Shown: positions 49,571-62,049, counted from the stretch's first letter. The stretch is 64,000 bases of DNA from Histoplasma ohiense (GCA_017607445.1 JAEVHH010000001.1:7006001-7070000); one strand, 5' to 3'. Translations and numbers: made by a program. The notes: generated by a model not told the origin, from the letters alone.

Positions 49571-50700
49571 ATGTTCTTAGATATTGAAATGAACTACAAG
49601 CAATTCTACAAACATCCACTGCATCTAAATGTGATGAATGACAACTTAGATCTATAAAGCATCCTCCAGCAACAGATGCTACAGATGGCTGAATTGCAAT
49701 GACAACTTGCTGAAATAAGCACTTTCATATTCACTGTTCCTTCTATATCCATATCTCATGAAAAGCCTTCAAGAGAGAAGCTTTCAATTCTTGACAAATA
49801 CAAGAGAGATCTAGTACTCTATCTTGTGTGGAAGTCAAAAGTGAATATCAAATTGAACATCAACAAATGAGCAATAGACTCACTATCCAATCAAGTGTGG
49901 TATATTCATAGCAGATTGAATGACAATGTGTTAGCAAAATTCCAACTCTGAATGAGTCATTGTCAGAATCATCAGTGTACATCAGAGCTAGTCTTTCAAC
50001 AACTCAACTCCCTCTTCCTCAATTCTATACTTCAAGTCAAGACATTAGACTGACTTAATCAGACTTGTTAGATGAATGTTGTGTTGACAACTTATCTTTC
50101 TGAATTCAACTGTAAGCTTCTAGAAGCAGATGAGCAAGACTGAAATGATGCTGTCAAGATCAACATACTGTTCAAGAATTTGAACTTTCAGTTGCATAAC
50201 TGAAGTATAGAGTGTTCAAAGTTCTCAACATACAGTGAATTCTGCACTGATCTTTGTCTGTTGAACAACAATCTGTCTCAGTTTCATGTGTTTCAAAATC
50301 ACAGAGAATTCTGCTGAACAAATATGTACACTCTGAACTGCTCTGCAGCACCCCTCATCTCCAAATCAGAATCAATGAACTGAGTTCCACATGTAAACAC
50401 AAGTCATTCAAAAGTCCCCAACATCTCAGAGAAGAATGCTGCTGACTGAATCATCAAAGAAGTCTGCATACACTGTGACAAGTCAGAGCACTTCACAAAC
50501 CAATGTTCAAATGCAATTGCTCTGAGTAAACCCCTCACATATGTAAACACTGCATCATCTGTGGATAGACAAGAACAGAGAAAAGATGAGCTCTCACTCT
50601 AAAATATAGATGAGAGCTCAAGAAGCAGAAAGCTAGCTGAAGATTCAAGCAGAAGATGCAAGTAAACACAATCATAATCTCTGTCATTGTAAATAATCTA
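49571..50700 (+). pseudogene. I gag with CCHC zinc knuckle (degraded)
   Basis: ATG intact: MFLDIEMNYKQFYKHP. Capsid text EKLSILDKYKRDLVLYLVWK. The knuckle CIHCDKSEHFTNQC is complete at 50465-50506. TGA/TAA codons interrupt the frame. Confidence 0.82.
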
Positions 50701-53700
50701 GTCAATGTATGAGCAATGATAGACAGTGGTTTTCTTCATTATGCTCTTATAGACACCCAGCTGATTGAGAAGCATAAGCTTCAGCATATTTCCTTTTTCA
50801 AGCTGTGTAAGCTCAGTGAATTTGATGGTCTCAGAGAATCAGTCTTCTACAACATGATAAGATTTAACATCAATGTAGAAGGACATGAGAAAAAGAATGT
50901 ATACATATATGAAATACAAAACCTTGAGTACAATCTAATGCTCAGTCTATCATAGCTCACAGAATTTGAAATCTTGTTGAACACACACAACTGCTGTCTT
51001 ATTTTTCCAGAAGATGACTGTGTTTATAAGAAGAATGTCAATAGAACTGCTGATCTCACTCAGATATCAGTGAAAGTGTACAAACTACTAATCTGTCAAA
51101 TGTATGAGAAGAAGAATGTCCAAGTGTTCACTGCTAGCATGATGAATATCAAAAAAGTGTTAGAAAAGTTAGAACTCAAAGATTCCAAGAAACTGTGCAA
51201 GAAACTATCTGAATTGTATGAAGACTTCACAGACATATTCAATAAGAAAGAAGCTGAAAAGCTTCCTTCTCATCAAGAATCTGATATAGATCATATGATT
51301 GAGCTCATTAAAAAAGATGATAAGAACTCACAACTGCTCTGAGATTCTCTCTACAGCATGTTGCATGACAAGCTTCTCATTCTATGAAAAATGCTCAATG
51401 GATTACTGAACAAAGACTTCATTTGTGTTAGCAACTCACCCACTGCAGCATCTGTACTGTTTGTGAAGAAATCAGAAGAAGGCTTACAATTCTGTGTTGA
51501 CTACTGAGAACTCAACAAGATTACATGGAAGGATCAATACTCTCTTCCACTCATCAACAAAACACTTGAATGAATAGAAAAAGTAAAATGATTTACAAAG
51601 CTTGACATCTCTGCAGCCTTCTATAAGATAAGGATTAATGAAGATGATGAATGACTAACCACTTTTTGTACATGTTACAGATTATATGAATGGACAGTGA
51701 CTCTCTTTGGATTAGTGAACACTTCAAGCATATTTCAGAAATACATTAACTGAGCTCTACAAGATCTGCTTGATGAGATCACCTCAGTGTACATGAATGA
51801 TATTCTGATCTTCACTGATGAACTGCTCACTGAGCACTGCAAGCATGTACAACAAATGCTTGACTGTCTATATAAAGCTGAACTGTAAGTGAACATTGAC
51901 AAATGCAACTTTGAGACCAAGTCTACAATCTATCTAGAATTCATCATCAAAGCTGAAAAAGACATACACATGGATTCTAAGAAGATGGAAGCAATCCTCA
52001 ACTGAGAGATATCAGTCTTGATAAAAGAGACTAGAAGCTTTCTAGAATTCATCAACTTCTACTGAAGATTCATCAAAGACTTCTCTGATATTGTACAATC
52101 ACTGACAGATCTGACCTGAAAAGACACTGTATTTCAATGAACTGATGAAGTAGATGTAGCATTCAAAAAGCTGAAATGTATGTTCACAAGCACCTCAATG
52201 CTGCAATCATTCAATTCAGATAAGCATACAATTCTCAAAACAGACACCTTGGATTATGTAGTAGACAGAGTATTAATACAATATGATAATGAAGATGTTC
52301 TACAATTCTGTGCCTTCATCTTGAAAAAGATGTCACTCACTGAATGCAACTACAAGATCTACAACAAGAAGCTTTTAGTGATCATATAATGTCTCAAAAA
52401 ATGAGAGTTCAAACTTATGAGTGTTGAGAAGTTTGAGATTGTTATTGATCATAAGAACTTAGAATACTTCACAATCATTTATAAACTCACTGAGAGACAT
52501 ATATATTGATCATTGTTTCTTAGCCATTTTTCATTCACAATTTGTTATCAATCTGAAGTAGAGAACACTCTTGTGAATGCTCTGTTCCACTGAGAACAAG
52601 ATATGTCATCTGATGATCTAGATGACAGATGGAAACACTGAGAGCATCAGTTAATTGACTCTGCAATCATAGAAAGTCCTACACAATCAGATAAACCTCA
52701 CATACATATCAACCAGTTCCAAGCTCAAGAACTCTTGCTCAAAGAACAATGAAGACTAGCAGCAGAAGCAGATGAATTCTGACAGCAAGTCACTGAAACT
52801 GTACAAAGTAAAGCATCTTAATTCTCTGCAGATGTATACCCAAGAATGAATATCTCAGCATATTCAATTGATGATGACAACTGCTTACATTTTTAAGATA
52901 GATGATGAGTTCTCAATTCAGAATCTTTATGAACATGAATCATGCAAGAAATTCATGACTCATCAATGATCAGATACTCAGAATGCAAAATCATATACAA
53001 CATTGTCATTCAAGAATTCTACTGATCAGATATGTCAAAAGACATATGCTGATTCATACACAACTGTGATTGCTGCAGCTCAGTGATGATATGATGTGAA
53101 TGCTGAAAAGAGATGCTGAAGTCTCTATCTATCTTCAACTGAACTTGATGTGATATAGCTATTGATTTTGCAGTTTTCTTATCTGAAAGTGAAGATTCTA
53201 TGAACATTCTAGTCATTGTTGACTGACTCAGCAAGAGTGTAATACTACAGTTCTGTGACAAGATGAATACTGAAGTAGTTGCAGATGTCTTTGTCAGAAG
53301 CCTGTTCTATTGTATACACAGTCTGTCTTCATTCATTGTGTTAGATAGAGACAGTCAATTCATCAGCACACTCTGAGCCTGCATATATCAATTATTAAGA
53401 ATTGAACAAAAGTTATCAATGATGTATCACTCAGAGACTGATGGAGCTACTGAGAGAATGATACAAATAGTAAAAAACATTCTCTGTAAGTTCTGCAATT
53501 ATGCACAAGACAACTGAAGCAATCTGCTGTCACATACTGAGATTGTGATTAACAGTTGAGATTCTGCTACAACAGATGTAAGCTCATTCTTTCTTCTACA
53601 CAGATACAACTTAGAGATTCTGGATTTCTCTGAGACTTCTCAAGAAACTGTGCATGTCCACAGCTTTATACAGACAGCAGAGAACATTGTGAGCAAGCTG

Positions 53701-54215
53701 AAGAAAGTCTGTGAATGAACAGAAACTTCAATGATCAGTGTTCAGTAAAATTACAAAAATCAAACAAACATCAGAAGAAGTTCTGCAACTCAATATTATA
53801 TAGAAGATAAAGTCTGACTGAATCTCAAGAACATAAGAACAGATCACCCCTCATGTATACTAGATTATCATCATATCAAGTATATGATGAAGAAAGTGCT
53901 AGGCACACATGATTATTGACTTGACACTCTGTCTGACATTCATGATATCTTTCATACAAACCTGCTCCGACCTGCAGCTGAGAATCCATTCCCCTCACAG
54001 AGAATCTTCAATTGACAGCCACTCATCATTGTAGAAGAAGACAATGAACTTGAGTGGAAAATTGAAGCAATTCTTGACAATAGAATCAATCACTGCTGCT
54101 GTGAATATCTTGTCAAATGAATAGAATACAATTGTCCAATCTGGGAATCTGCATTCATCTTGAAGAACATCACCACTCTTGACATCTATGAGTTCTCACT
54201 CATCTCAGTAGAGGG
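50701..54215 (+). pseudogene. I pol: protease, RT, RNase H, integrase, chromodomain (degraded)
   Basis: Protease MIDSGFLHYALIDTQLIEK at 50716. Linker ASMMNIKKVLEKLELKDSKK is open at 50974-51342. RT has YMND at 51790-51801. RNase H starts around FTSTSMLQSFNSDKHTILK (52180). The integrase zinc-binding and core regions follow to about 54000. The chromodomain at 54046-54210 reads LEWKIEAILDNRIN...YLVK-IEYNCPIWESAFILK. Chromodomains of this class target heterochromatin marks (known for MAGGY/Tf1-type chromoviruses), consistent with insertion into older copies. Confidence 0.86.
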
Positions 54216-54221
54216 GGATAA

Positions 54222-54818
54222 TGTGATGGATTAGCATCTGTTAGTAATTAACTTACACAATCAACTCTTCTTCTGTATCTGCTTGTTTCTGACTGTTGTG
54301 ATCTTGTATAATTCTTGATGTTCTTTCACTCTGTGCTCTGCACTTGTATAGTTTCTAACAATTCTTCTGTGTAGCTTTTAATATTCTTCTGCTCTGTGCT
54401 TCACACTTATATAGTCTCTAACAATTCTTCTGTATAGCTTCTTACATTTCTTCATTCTGTGTTCTGTGCTTGTATAGTCTTTAACAATTCTTCTGTGTAG
54501 CTTCTTACATTCTTCTGCTCTGTGTTCTGCACTCATATAGTCTCTAATGATTCTTCTGTGTAGCTTTCAATGATTCCTCTGTCCCATGTTCCACACTTAT
54601 GTAACTTCTAATGATTCTTACATGTACCTCTTAATGTTCTTCTGCTCTGTGCTCCACTGTGAAGCAGCTTCTGATATTCTTTCACTCTGAACTTTTCTCT
54701 ATAAGAACCCTCTTTGTATGATCTTTTCTTCTGATTTCTTTTCTCTTTCTTTTCTTAATCAATTTGTAATCTGTAATTAGAATAGTACCAAATTGTTAAT
54801 CGAAGTACGCCTGTTACA
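54222..54818 (+). repeat. I 3' LTR (597 bp)
   Basis: Inner end TGTGATGGATTAGC without CpG; outer end TTAATCGAAGTACGCCTGTTACA (quoted in part by position) with two CpGs. Confidence 0.92.
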
Positions 54819-54847
54819 TTCTCACTCATTTCAGTAGAGAGAGATAA

Positions 54848-55296
54848 TATGATAGATTAGCATTTATTAGCAATTAACTTACACAATTAACTTCTGTTAT
54901 TGCAATCTCATATAATTTTTGATATTCTTTCACTTTATACTCTGTATTTGTGTAGTCTCTAACAATTCTTCTATATAGCTCTTAACATTCTTCCACTTCA
55001 TGCTCTGCACTTGTATAGTCTCTAACAATTTTTTTATATAGCTCTCAATGATTCTTTCATTCCATGCTCTGCATTTATGTAGTTTCTAACAATTCTTTCA
55101 TATAGCTTTTAATATTCTTTCACTCTGTGCTTCACTATGGAGTGGCTTCTGATATTCTTTCACTCTGAACTTTTCTCTATAAGAGTTCTCTTTGTACAAT
55201 CTTTTCTTCTGATTTCTTTTCTCTTTCTTTTCTTAACCAATTTATAATCTGTAATTAGAATAGTATCAAATTGTTAATTGAAGTACACCCGTTACA
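54848..55296 (+). repeat. G 3' LTR (449 bp)
   Basis: After a 29-bp remnant with the polypurine tract (54819-54847), the LTR starts TATGATAGATTAGC and ends ACACCCGTTACA. It is shorter than the others, apparently by one 63-bp subrepeat plus a small deletion. Confidence 0.85.
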
Positions 55297-55345
55297 GGGA
55301 TGGCTTTCTGCACTTGTCAACAGTGTGAAACAACGACAGCGTGGG
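55297..55345. other. 49-bp island of host-like DNA between G and H2
   Basis: GC-normal, CpG-containing sequence ending in agcgtggg, the left copy of the H2 target duplication. It continues directly at 61206 once H2 is removed. Confidence 0.8.
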
Positions 55346-55723
55346 TAGGCTGGCCGGTGGGACCATGAATTTCATGTTTGATTTGGTTTGATTTGGTCCC
55401 AGTCCATTTCTTGGTGTGATTTCCAGTGGGACCAGAATCAGAATGAAAGTGTAAAGAGATCAAAATTTTCAGAAATAAAGTGTAAAAGAATCAGATTTAG
55501 ATCTAATATGACTATTATGAAATCAACAAAATTTATTATTTCATGCAAAGTGACTGACTATGAAAAATAAGAACATGACCTGGAACTGATTATGATTTTA
55601 ACTCAAGTTTGATCCCATTCTGATGATTATGTAATACATGACAATTGATAACAATTATTGATAACACTCACAATACATGACAATTGATAATGATTATTGG
55701 TAACACTCACAAGCTCATTAATA

Positions 55724-58123
55724 CTATATACAATCACATTCAATTTTTTCCTCCACTATATCATTGAAAGAGAATTCTGTTACAATAGAATTCTTATCAA
55801 CAATTTCTTTTTCTTTTTCATACTTAATCATCATCAATTTCTTTACAGTTTCTCCTTGCAATTGATCACAACAATAGTGACAAATATCTCAACTTGAGTT
55901 AAACTTTCTCTCCATATCAACTTCTGTCAATGGAATTGTCAGAATATTGCATGTCATCATTGCCACTGTTGAATACTGACTGCTGATCATCCTCCACAGA
56001 TCTAAAATAGATTTTTCTTTGATATTAACAGAATCATCATATAGATAGCAGTCAAATTCAGTGTTGCAAGAATTTTGTTTGCTCAGATTTTCAGCAGCAA
56101 TCAATGAGTGCAAATCTTTAATCAATAAATATTAGTAACAGATTAATATCAATATCTCAGTGAGTATTATAAAAAACAAAGTTACTAATCAAAGAATCAT
56201 GCTCTATTGACTCTTCAATTTGTGTATTATTCTGTTCATATTGTTGATAGTTGTTGTTGTAGTATGTCTGAGCTATATCAACATAGATTTGTCATTCTTC
56301 CGCTGTTCAATCCTCAGAAGTATATATATTGATTCAATGAGAGAGATCAAGTACAACAGCAACAGCATAGTAATCAGCAAATGATTGATTGATTTTCATA
56401 TAATACTCTACAAGTTTGTCTTGAGCTCTTTCAATTGCTGCAGAAATAACTCTATCTCAGAATTACTCTTCTTATATACAAATCATCTGAGTTTTCAAAT
56501 GAGTAAATAAACTGTTGTATACTCATCAAGAAGCTTGCATCATTGATGTTACTGTAATAGACACAGTCTTTGTTGTTTTGTAAAAAATAAACAACAGTTC
56601 AACAACATATTTTAACTGTGCTCACTCTGTATCAAAAAGTTTCAGAGCACAAATCTTCTCTCACTCAGAATTCTGAACTCAATGATTCACAGCATCTTTT
56701 AGTCAAAGTGTTTGAACTGTCATCTTATAGATAGAACTCCACTGTGTTCAAACATTTTGTATTATATTAAGAGGAGGAACTGAGCTGTGTGTGGCTTGAA
56801 TATCATGAAATCATTGTTGTTGTTTGAAAGAAGTACTGATTGCATTGACAATGTGACAAATCTAAAAAAGATAATGAGATAGTTAGCAAATTGATCAATT
56901 TTCACTGAAGCATTATCAAATATCATTATCTTATGAAGGATTGATGAAAATGTGATGTGAGTAACAATTTCAACATTATTCTCATCAAAACAACTGATCA
57001 GTTCTGTGTTTTCAGATTCAATATTCAGATCTTTAATCAATACTTGAACAACAAGCTGAATAACATGTGCAATACAGAGAATATGTCCATGTTTATCATT
57101 TCATCTATACAATATCAGTTTTTATTTCAGACTCTGCATCATAATCAAGTTGTTTGCTGCATTGTCTGTTGTGATTGCAAGAAGATCTGATGAAATATCT
57201 CAGTAATCATTTTTAATGATTGTCATGAGAACATCAGTCATATATTCATCTGTATGACTGCTCTTCAATTGTTCAAAATCAATCAATTTCTCTTTATAAT
57301 TTCAATTCTCATCAATGAAATAACAAACTGCATTCAAAAAGAATAGATTGTTGATGTTTGTTCATGCATTCACTGTCAGTGATATCTTCTATTGTTTCTT
57401 CAACAGAAGTTCAAGTTGTTGTATATCATTGTTGTAATGTGTATTGAGAGAAGAGCAGAGACTGAATCAATGAGGAATTTGAATATATGAATTAAACATT
57501 TGAAGTAAAGTTTGAAATTCCGAGTTTTCAACAGCACACAGTGGAAGATTCAAGAATATACATAGATATAGAAATTGTTCTCAAAAGTTGTCTGATGAAA
57601 GAGTTGAAATTGAAAAATCAGCATCAGTTCATTATCATTTTCACATGTTTTTCTGCAAAATAGTACATAAGTGTTACCAAATATCATTACCATTAATGAG
57701 AGTAGATGATATAAGTATCAGTTCATGAAGAATATTCTGATGTTTTTCTCTAAGCTGTAGACAATCAGCAGATTTCAAATGTTGTGTGATTTCTTCTGAT
57801 TCATATTCACTTCAGAATGAATGTTTTTGTATGAAGTTGCAATGATTACAGCAGAGAAATGACTCTTCAGTGATCTTCACAGCAACTTGTTGAAAGTTTT
57901 TCCATAGATCTTCTCATTGTCTATACTGGTTTTTTCATAGATTGTGTTGTTTTTCATCATCAAGAAAAAAGAAAGTATGCATTCATCAGACTTAAAAGAG
58001 CTCATTTTGTAAGAACTTGTAAACAATATAAATTGTTTGATTCACTCTTATTTCTATAAGATCTTGAATCTTCATTAAAGAAGGTGATGAATTCCCTGAT
58101 TCAGCAATTACTGAAGTTGTCAT
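55724..58123 (-). pseudogene. hAT transposase of H2 (degraded)
   Basis: Starts MTTSVIAESGNSSPSLMKIQ at 58123. A BED-like zinc finger follows (C-C-N-H-C ... QHLKSADC), then a broken catalytic region (open piece 57040-56762). The C-terminal hATC dimerisation domain is clear at 56125-55889: SILDLWRMISSQYSTVA and ILTIPLTEVDMERKFNSS. After one stop it continues with DICHYCCDQLQGETVKKLM, typical of fungal hAT C-termini. Total about 800 codons, normal for hAT. Stops are mostly TGA/TAA at Arg, Trp or Gln. Confidence 0.87.
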
Positions 58124-58465
58124 GATGAATATAAATGATGAGAAATTATATGTGGAATGAATTCTGAGAATAATAAAGTTAAGAAATTTGTTGAGTTTTT
58201 TTTTACTCTCTTTTCATTAATCCACTCTAATTGGTTAGAACACTAGTAGAATATATTTATAAACAACAACAAAATTATGATAAAATAGAAAAGAATGATA
58301 ATTAAAATATTAAAAATATTATTAAGGTTTATAAGTATCAAAAAGTTGATTCATTAGATATATTATCTATCTCTAATATATCACAATTCCGCAGTATGAA
58401 TTTATCACCTTTCATTGTTTACCAATACTATATGTAAAGTCACACACACCTTACAGTATACATAC

Positions 58466-58489
58466 ACATATATATATATATATATATAT
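58466..58489. repeat. (TA)n microsatellite
   Basis: About eleven TA dinucleotides within H2, between the two gene remnants. Confidence 0.9.
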
Positions 58490-58644
58490 CATGAGCATAA
58501 TATCACTACAATAATATATTCTCACAACAAAGAATTGCATAATGTAAAATATCAAATAAAAAATTTGTAATCTCTAACAGATAATAATACAATTAATTTA
58601 ACAAAAATATTAAAAAACAAATATATAAAAAAAAAAAATTTTTC

Positions 58645-59560
58645 TTAGATTATTTTCTCTTCTTTTTTGATTTTCTTCTTTTTCTTCTTTTTCTTCTTTT
58701 TCTCTTTCTCTTTATTCTTCATAATTCAATTCTTCTCTTTCTTCTTCTCTCTTTTCTTCTTCTTCTCATTTGAGAAAACAATCATCTCAAAATTCTTCTC
58801 AGCTATCTTCTCAGATGAAAGAGAATTCTTCTCTTTTTTCATCAGATTTATTTAAGCTTCAAAGTTCTACATTTTCTGATCTGCTGTCTCAGATTCTATC
58901 TCTGCAGCAAGTAAATTAGCATACTCAGAAAGCAATGCTGTCTTTTCAATATTCTGAATCATTGAGTGTATATAAAATCTAAATAAGATCTCAATGCTCT
59001 GATTCTCTTCAGAAATCTGCTAATCAATTAGACAACAGAATCATTATTAAAAAATGTTATCAATGAATATATTCAAAATACAATCTATCAGCTTGAGCTT
59101 TTTTGTCTTGTGAATAAACACATCTTCAATCTTCTTCTGACAGTGCTTTTTCACAGCTGTCATCTTCTCAGCTTTCTCTCTTTTCATCTTGATTTCAAAT
59201 CATTCTCATGAGTGTTTCTGATTTCAGCACTGCTGTATAAGCAACTCCACTGCTTTCTTCTTCAACTTCTCACACATTGAGTCATCAGCATCATTTCTTT
59301 CATAATATTAGTCAAATTTCAGCAGAAGCATTACCCAAAATCATTATCAATCTATTTCATTACAGAATTTTTTCAAGACAATATAATGTGTTTTGTAATC
59401 AGTTTCTTCACATTTGAAGAATTCTTTCTCTTTCTTCTCAAGATGATGACAGTGTTTGTATATCTTGATGATATGCAGAGTCACCAAATGTTTCTTGAAG
59501 AGAGGAACAGATATATTTTCAGCAGAAGAGAGAGAGAGAAATATATTCTAATTGTAATGA
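58645..59560 (-). pseudogene. Second reading frame of H2: Lys/Glu-rich coiled-coil protein (degraded)
   Basis: A single minus-strand frame of about 300 codons can be followed through only TGA/TAA/TAG replacements. It reads ENISVPLFKKHLVTLHIIKI, then LEKKEKEFFKCEETDYKTHY, MCEKLKKKAVELLIQQC, KREKAEKMTAVKKHCQKKIE, SIEILFRFYIHSMIQNIEK and LLSEYANLLAAEIESE. It ends in a run of Lys/Glu (KKKKREKKKEKN) before TAA at 58647-58645. I do not recognise the family. The N-terminus beyond 59560 is not resolved. The long run of conservative codon content suggests a real former gene. Confidence 0.5.
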
Positions 59561-60955
59561 TGAAGATTTCTAGAGAAAATAATATATTCTTTTTATAAGT
59601 TACTATTCACACAGAAATGTGATGGAAAGAATAGAGATATATCAAAGAATTCAAAAAGAAAGAAAATCTACTTCTATATATTATAAAAAATTATATATTT
59701 CATAGCAACACTGTTTGCATTTTTGTGCTATTTGTTGATATTATATACTGCATGCACTCTGCAAGTTATATTATGACTGAATGCAGATGAGATGTTTCTT
59801 TGTTGCTATAGAGATTATTTGTATATACAATCTCTCAATTTAACATTCATATATGTTTTTCTTTTTCTTTGTTCTTTCTCTCTTCTCTCTCTAATCCATC
59901 ATAATTCCACAGCAGTATGTTAACTATTAAAAGCAATATGAATATCTCAATGTTTTCTGCAAATGAATACTGATTGATTAATTGATTCTATCTAGCAAAT
60001 TCATCATCATAAGTCTCTGTTCTTCTCTCTCTGAAATCTACACATCTATTCCCTGCATTCATCCTCTCTTACTTTTCAATTCCTTTCTCCCCTCTCTCTC
60101 AATAAAAAAAATGATCTGTGATAAGAGTATCTTTTATCAGAGAGCAATGTCAACAACTGCTGCTTCTCACAAGACAGCATATGAGCAGCAAGTGATGAAG
60201 TGGAAAGCAGTCTGAACTCATCATCACAAGCAGCATTTCAATACTCACTGTGCTGTATGAGAGATGCACAACCCCCACTCTTGTATGAAAAAAGTGAATA
60301 AGCAGAGTATGAAATTCAAAGTAATACTTTTTAATAACACTAGATATTGATATGAAAGTAGAAGTTATCTGTAAAATTCATTATTATCAGAAGTCTGAGA
60401 ATTTTATTTTTCTCAAGACTGTGTTTGTATATTTTATCTGAAAGATTGATGAGAAGAAGTATCACTTTCAGCATTCTGCTCTCAATGCTCTTCAAGTTAC
60501 TGTGAAGACAATGTTGATCACACTTTTTGAGTGTATGATATCATGTGAAAACAGATGTAACAATATCTCACTAATCATTTTATAGATGATCTTAAGACTA
60601 TAATTCATCATAAATAAATGATTCTCACTGTGAGAGATATTAGATTGATGATGAAGATCACTGAAGAATTGAATAGTAATTTTTTTGACAATTATAAATT
60701 GAATAAATGAGTTTTATTTATTTTTATTTTTTTTTTTTCATTATTTTTTTTTTTGCTGAAGATTTTTGTTTTTTTTTTTTTTTATAATATTCTCAGTTGT
60801 TGTTTTTGTTTTTGTTTTTTAATTTTCAAAATGTCTACAGACATATAATGATATTTCTGTTGTGACATCAAAAAGATAACAATATTTGATAATGCTCACA
60901 TCATAATTAGCTACCATCCAGTATAAAGGTATATGTATTATGTAATTATGAGTAA
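59561..60955. other. H2 interior, unresolved
   Basis: AT-rich with T-runs at about 60725-60785. A short plus-strand frame (MSTTAASHKTAYEQQVMKWK, 60148 on) has protein-like composition but no recognised family. No other feature is seen. Confidence 0.35.
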
Positions 60956-61009
60956 GTCATGGTTCTGTTTGGTCCCATTTTGTAAAATGGGACCAAACAG
61001 GACTGTGAC
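60956..61009. repeat. 54-bp subterminal near-palindrome of H2
   Basis: GTTTGGTCCCATTTT and its exact reverse complement face each other across GT. The outer arms (GTCATGGTTC and GGACTGTGAC) pair except where transitions have hit. The same TTTGGTCCC motif recurs at both ends of H1 and H2. Confidence 0.85.
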
Positions 61010-61205
61010 TCAGAAATCAAGGTAAGAACAGTATTCAGAATCTAAATATTTCTCATAAACAGTGAAATGAGACCAGAGCTATAATACAAACAGTGTAAAG
61101 TGACTGGTTTGAAAAACAATATATGGGACCAGGACCAAAATATACAAGAATGGGACCAATGCTAAAATTGGTCATGGTCCCATGCACGGTCACACGGCCA
61201 GTCTA

Positions 61206-61668
61206 AGCGTGGGATCGAAACAGAGTAAGATGGATAATATTTTGATAGTGTTCGATGTTACGTACAAAGAAAATCGTGAAGAATTGTGAAGAGGTCGCTC
61301 CTCTAGGATTTAAGTGGCGGTGGTGTGACTTGGTGGGGTTGGCATTTTGATGGATATTAGCTCGACCAGATCCAGAAGATGGTTATTTTTCAAAAAGATG
61401 CGAGGCGATTCATGTCCGATATCCAATGTTTACTCTGTCAGGCATACATGCAGATAATCCTAGAAATGGGACATCTTATTCTGGAAGAGCCAGCGTCATA
61501 TGATCTTGCCTGGTGATCACGAATAGTAGCATGTTTAATGAGCCGAAGTCGCACATGGCGGCTTGCATATTTGCTGCACGAATGCAACTAAAAATTCATA
61601 TAAGCCCTTCTACCAAAATAATTTCCAGAATTTAGAAATGCTATTATCTGGAGAACGTTCCATCAATC
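61206..61668. other. Host intergenic DNA right of the repeat block
   Basis: Begins with the right copy of the 8-bp H2 duplication. Base composition returns to normal with CpGs present. No gene seen. Confidence 0.6.
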
Positions 61669-62049
61669 ATGGATTTTCAATCCTATGCACAGTCTCGGTT
61701 TCTGGGGGAATCTGCGACTTTTCCGTACAATGACGGGGTACCTTCCCATTTTAAGAAAATATGCTCCGCTATTGATGAACTGCTACAGGTAAATTTTGAG
61801 GTGATGTAGATGTCATAGATATCACAGCAACCTGAAGTATTACATCAATCGGAGCTGAGTTTCTCAGAATCAACTGGACTTTCGCAAGGTGTCGGAGGCA
61901 TTGATATACAAGGCTCTAGTTTTACATCTGTATTGGAAGAGGCACATGGTTTGCAGAATGCTGCGTCGGGTGCTCCGGTAACCCGGGAGAGCGAAGTGGG
62001 CTCTGCTGAAGAATTCAACATGTCTAAGAAGAGACGTACCTTTAGATAG
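61669..62049 (+). CDS. Possible small two-exon gene, 113 codons, function unknown
   Basis: Exon 1 (61669-61788) reads MDFQSYAQSRFLGESATFPY...KKICSAIDELLQ. A gtaaat...atcacag intron of 39 nt follows, then exon 2 (61828-62049) ending in a basic tail NMSKKRRTFR before TAG. Phase is kept at the codon boundary. The intron is shorter than most fungal introns, which is the main doubt. The protein is Ser/Glu-rich with a possible nuclear-localisation-like KKRR. I do not recognise a family. Base composition is host-like. Confidence 0.45.

Larger units (their letters stand above)
48585..54818 (+). mobile_element. I: full-length chromodomain gypsy (6234 bp) inserted in G
   Basis: Uninterrupted copy with 597-bp LTRs and exact ttctc duplication (48580-48584, 54819-54823). 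Best reference copy of this family in the window, though still full of TGA codons. Confidence 0.93.
55346..61205 (-). mobile_element. H2: hAT DNA transposon (5860 bp)
   Basis: Exact 8-bp target duplication agcgtggg (55338-55345, 61206-61213), the hallmark length of hAT. Terminal inverted repeats are TAGGCTGGCCG at the left and, read inward from the right, TAGACTGGCCG. A degraded hAT transposase lies on the minus strand, plus a second minus-strand reading frame. Both ends still carry CpGs where they meet host DNA. Confidence 0.9.

Noticed and set aside
58667..58855. Phe-rich plus-strand frame
   Set aside because: It is the complement of the Lys/Glu-rich tail of the second H2 gene on the minus strand.
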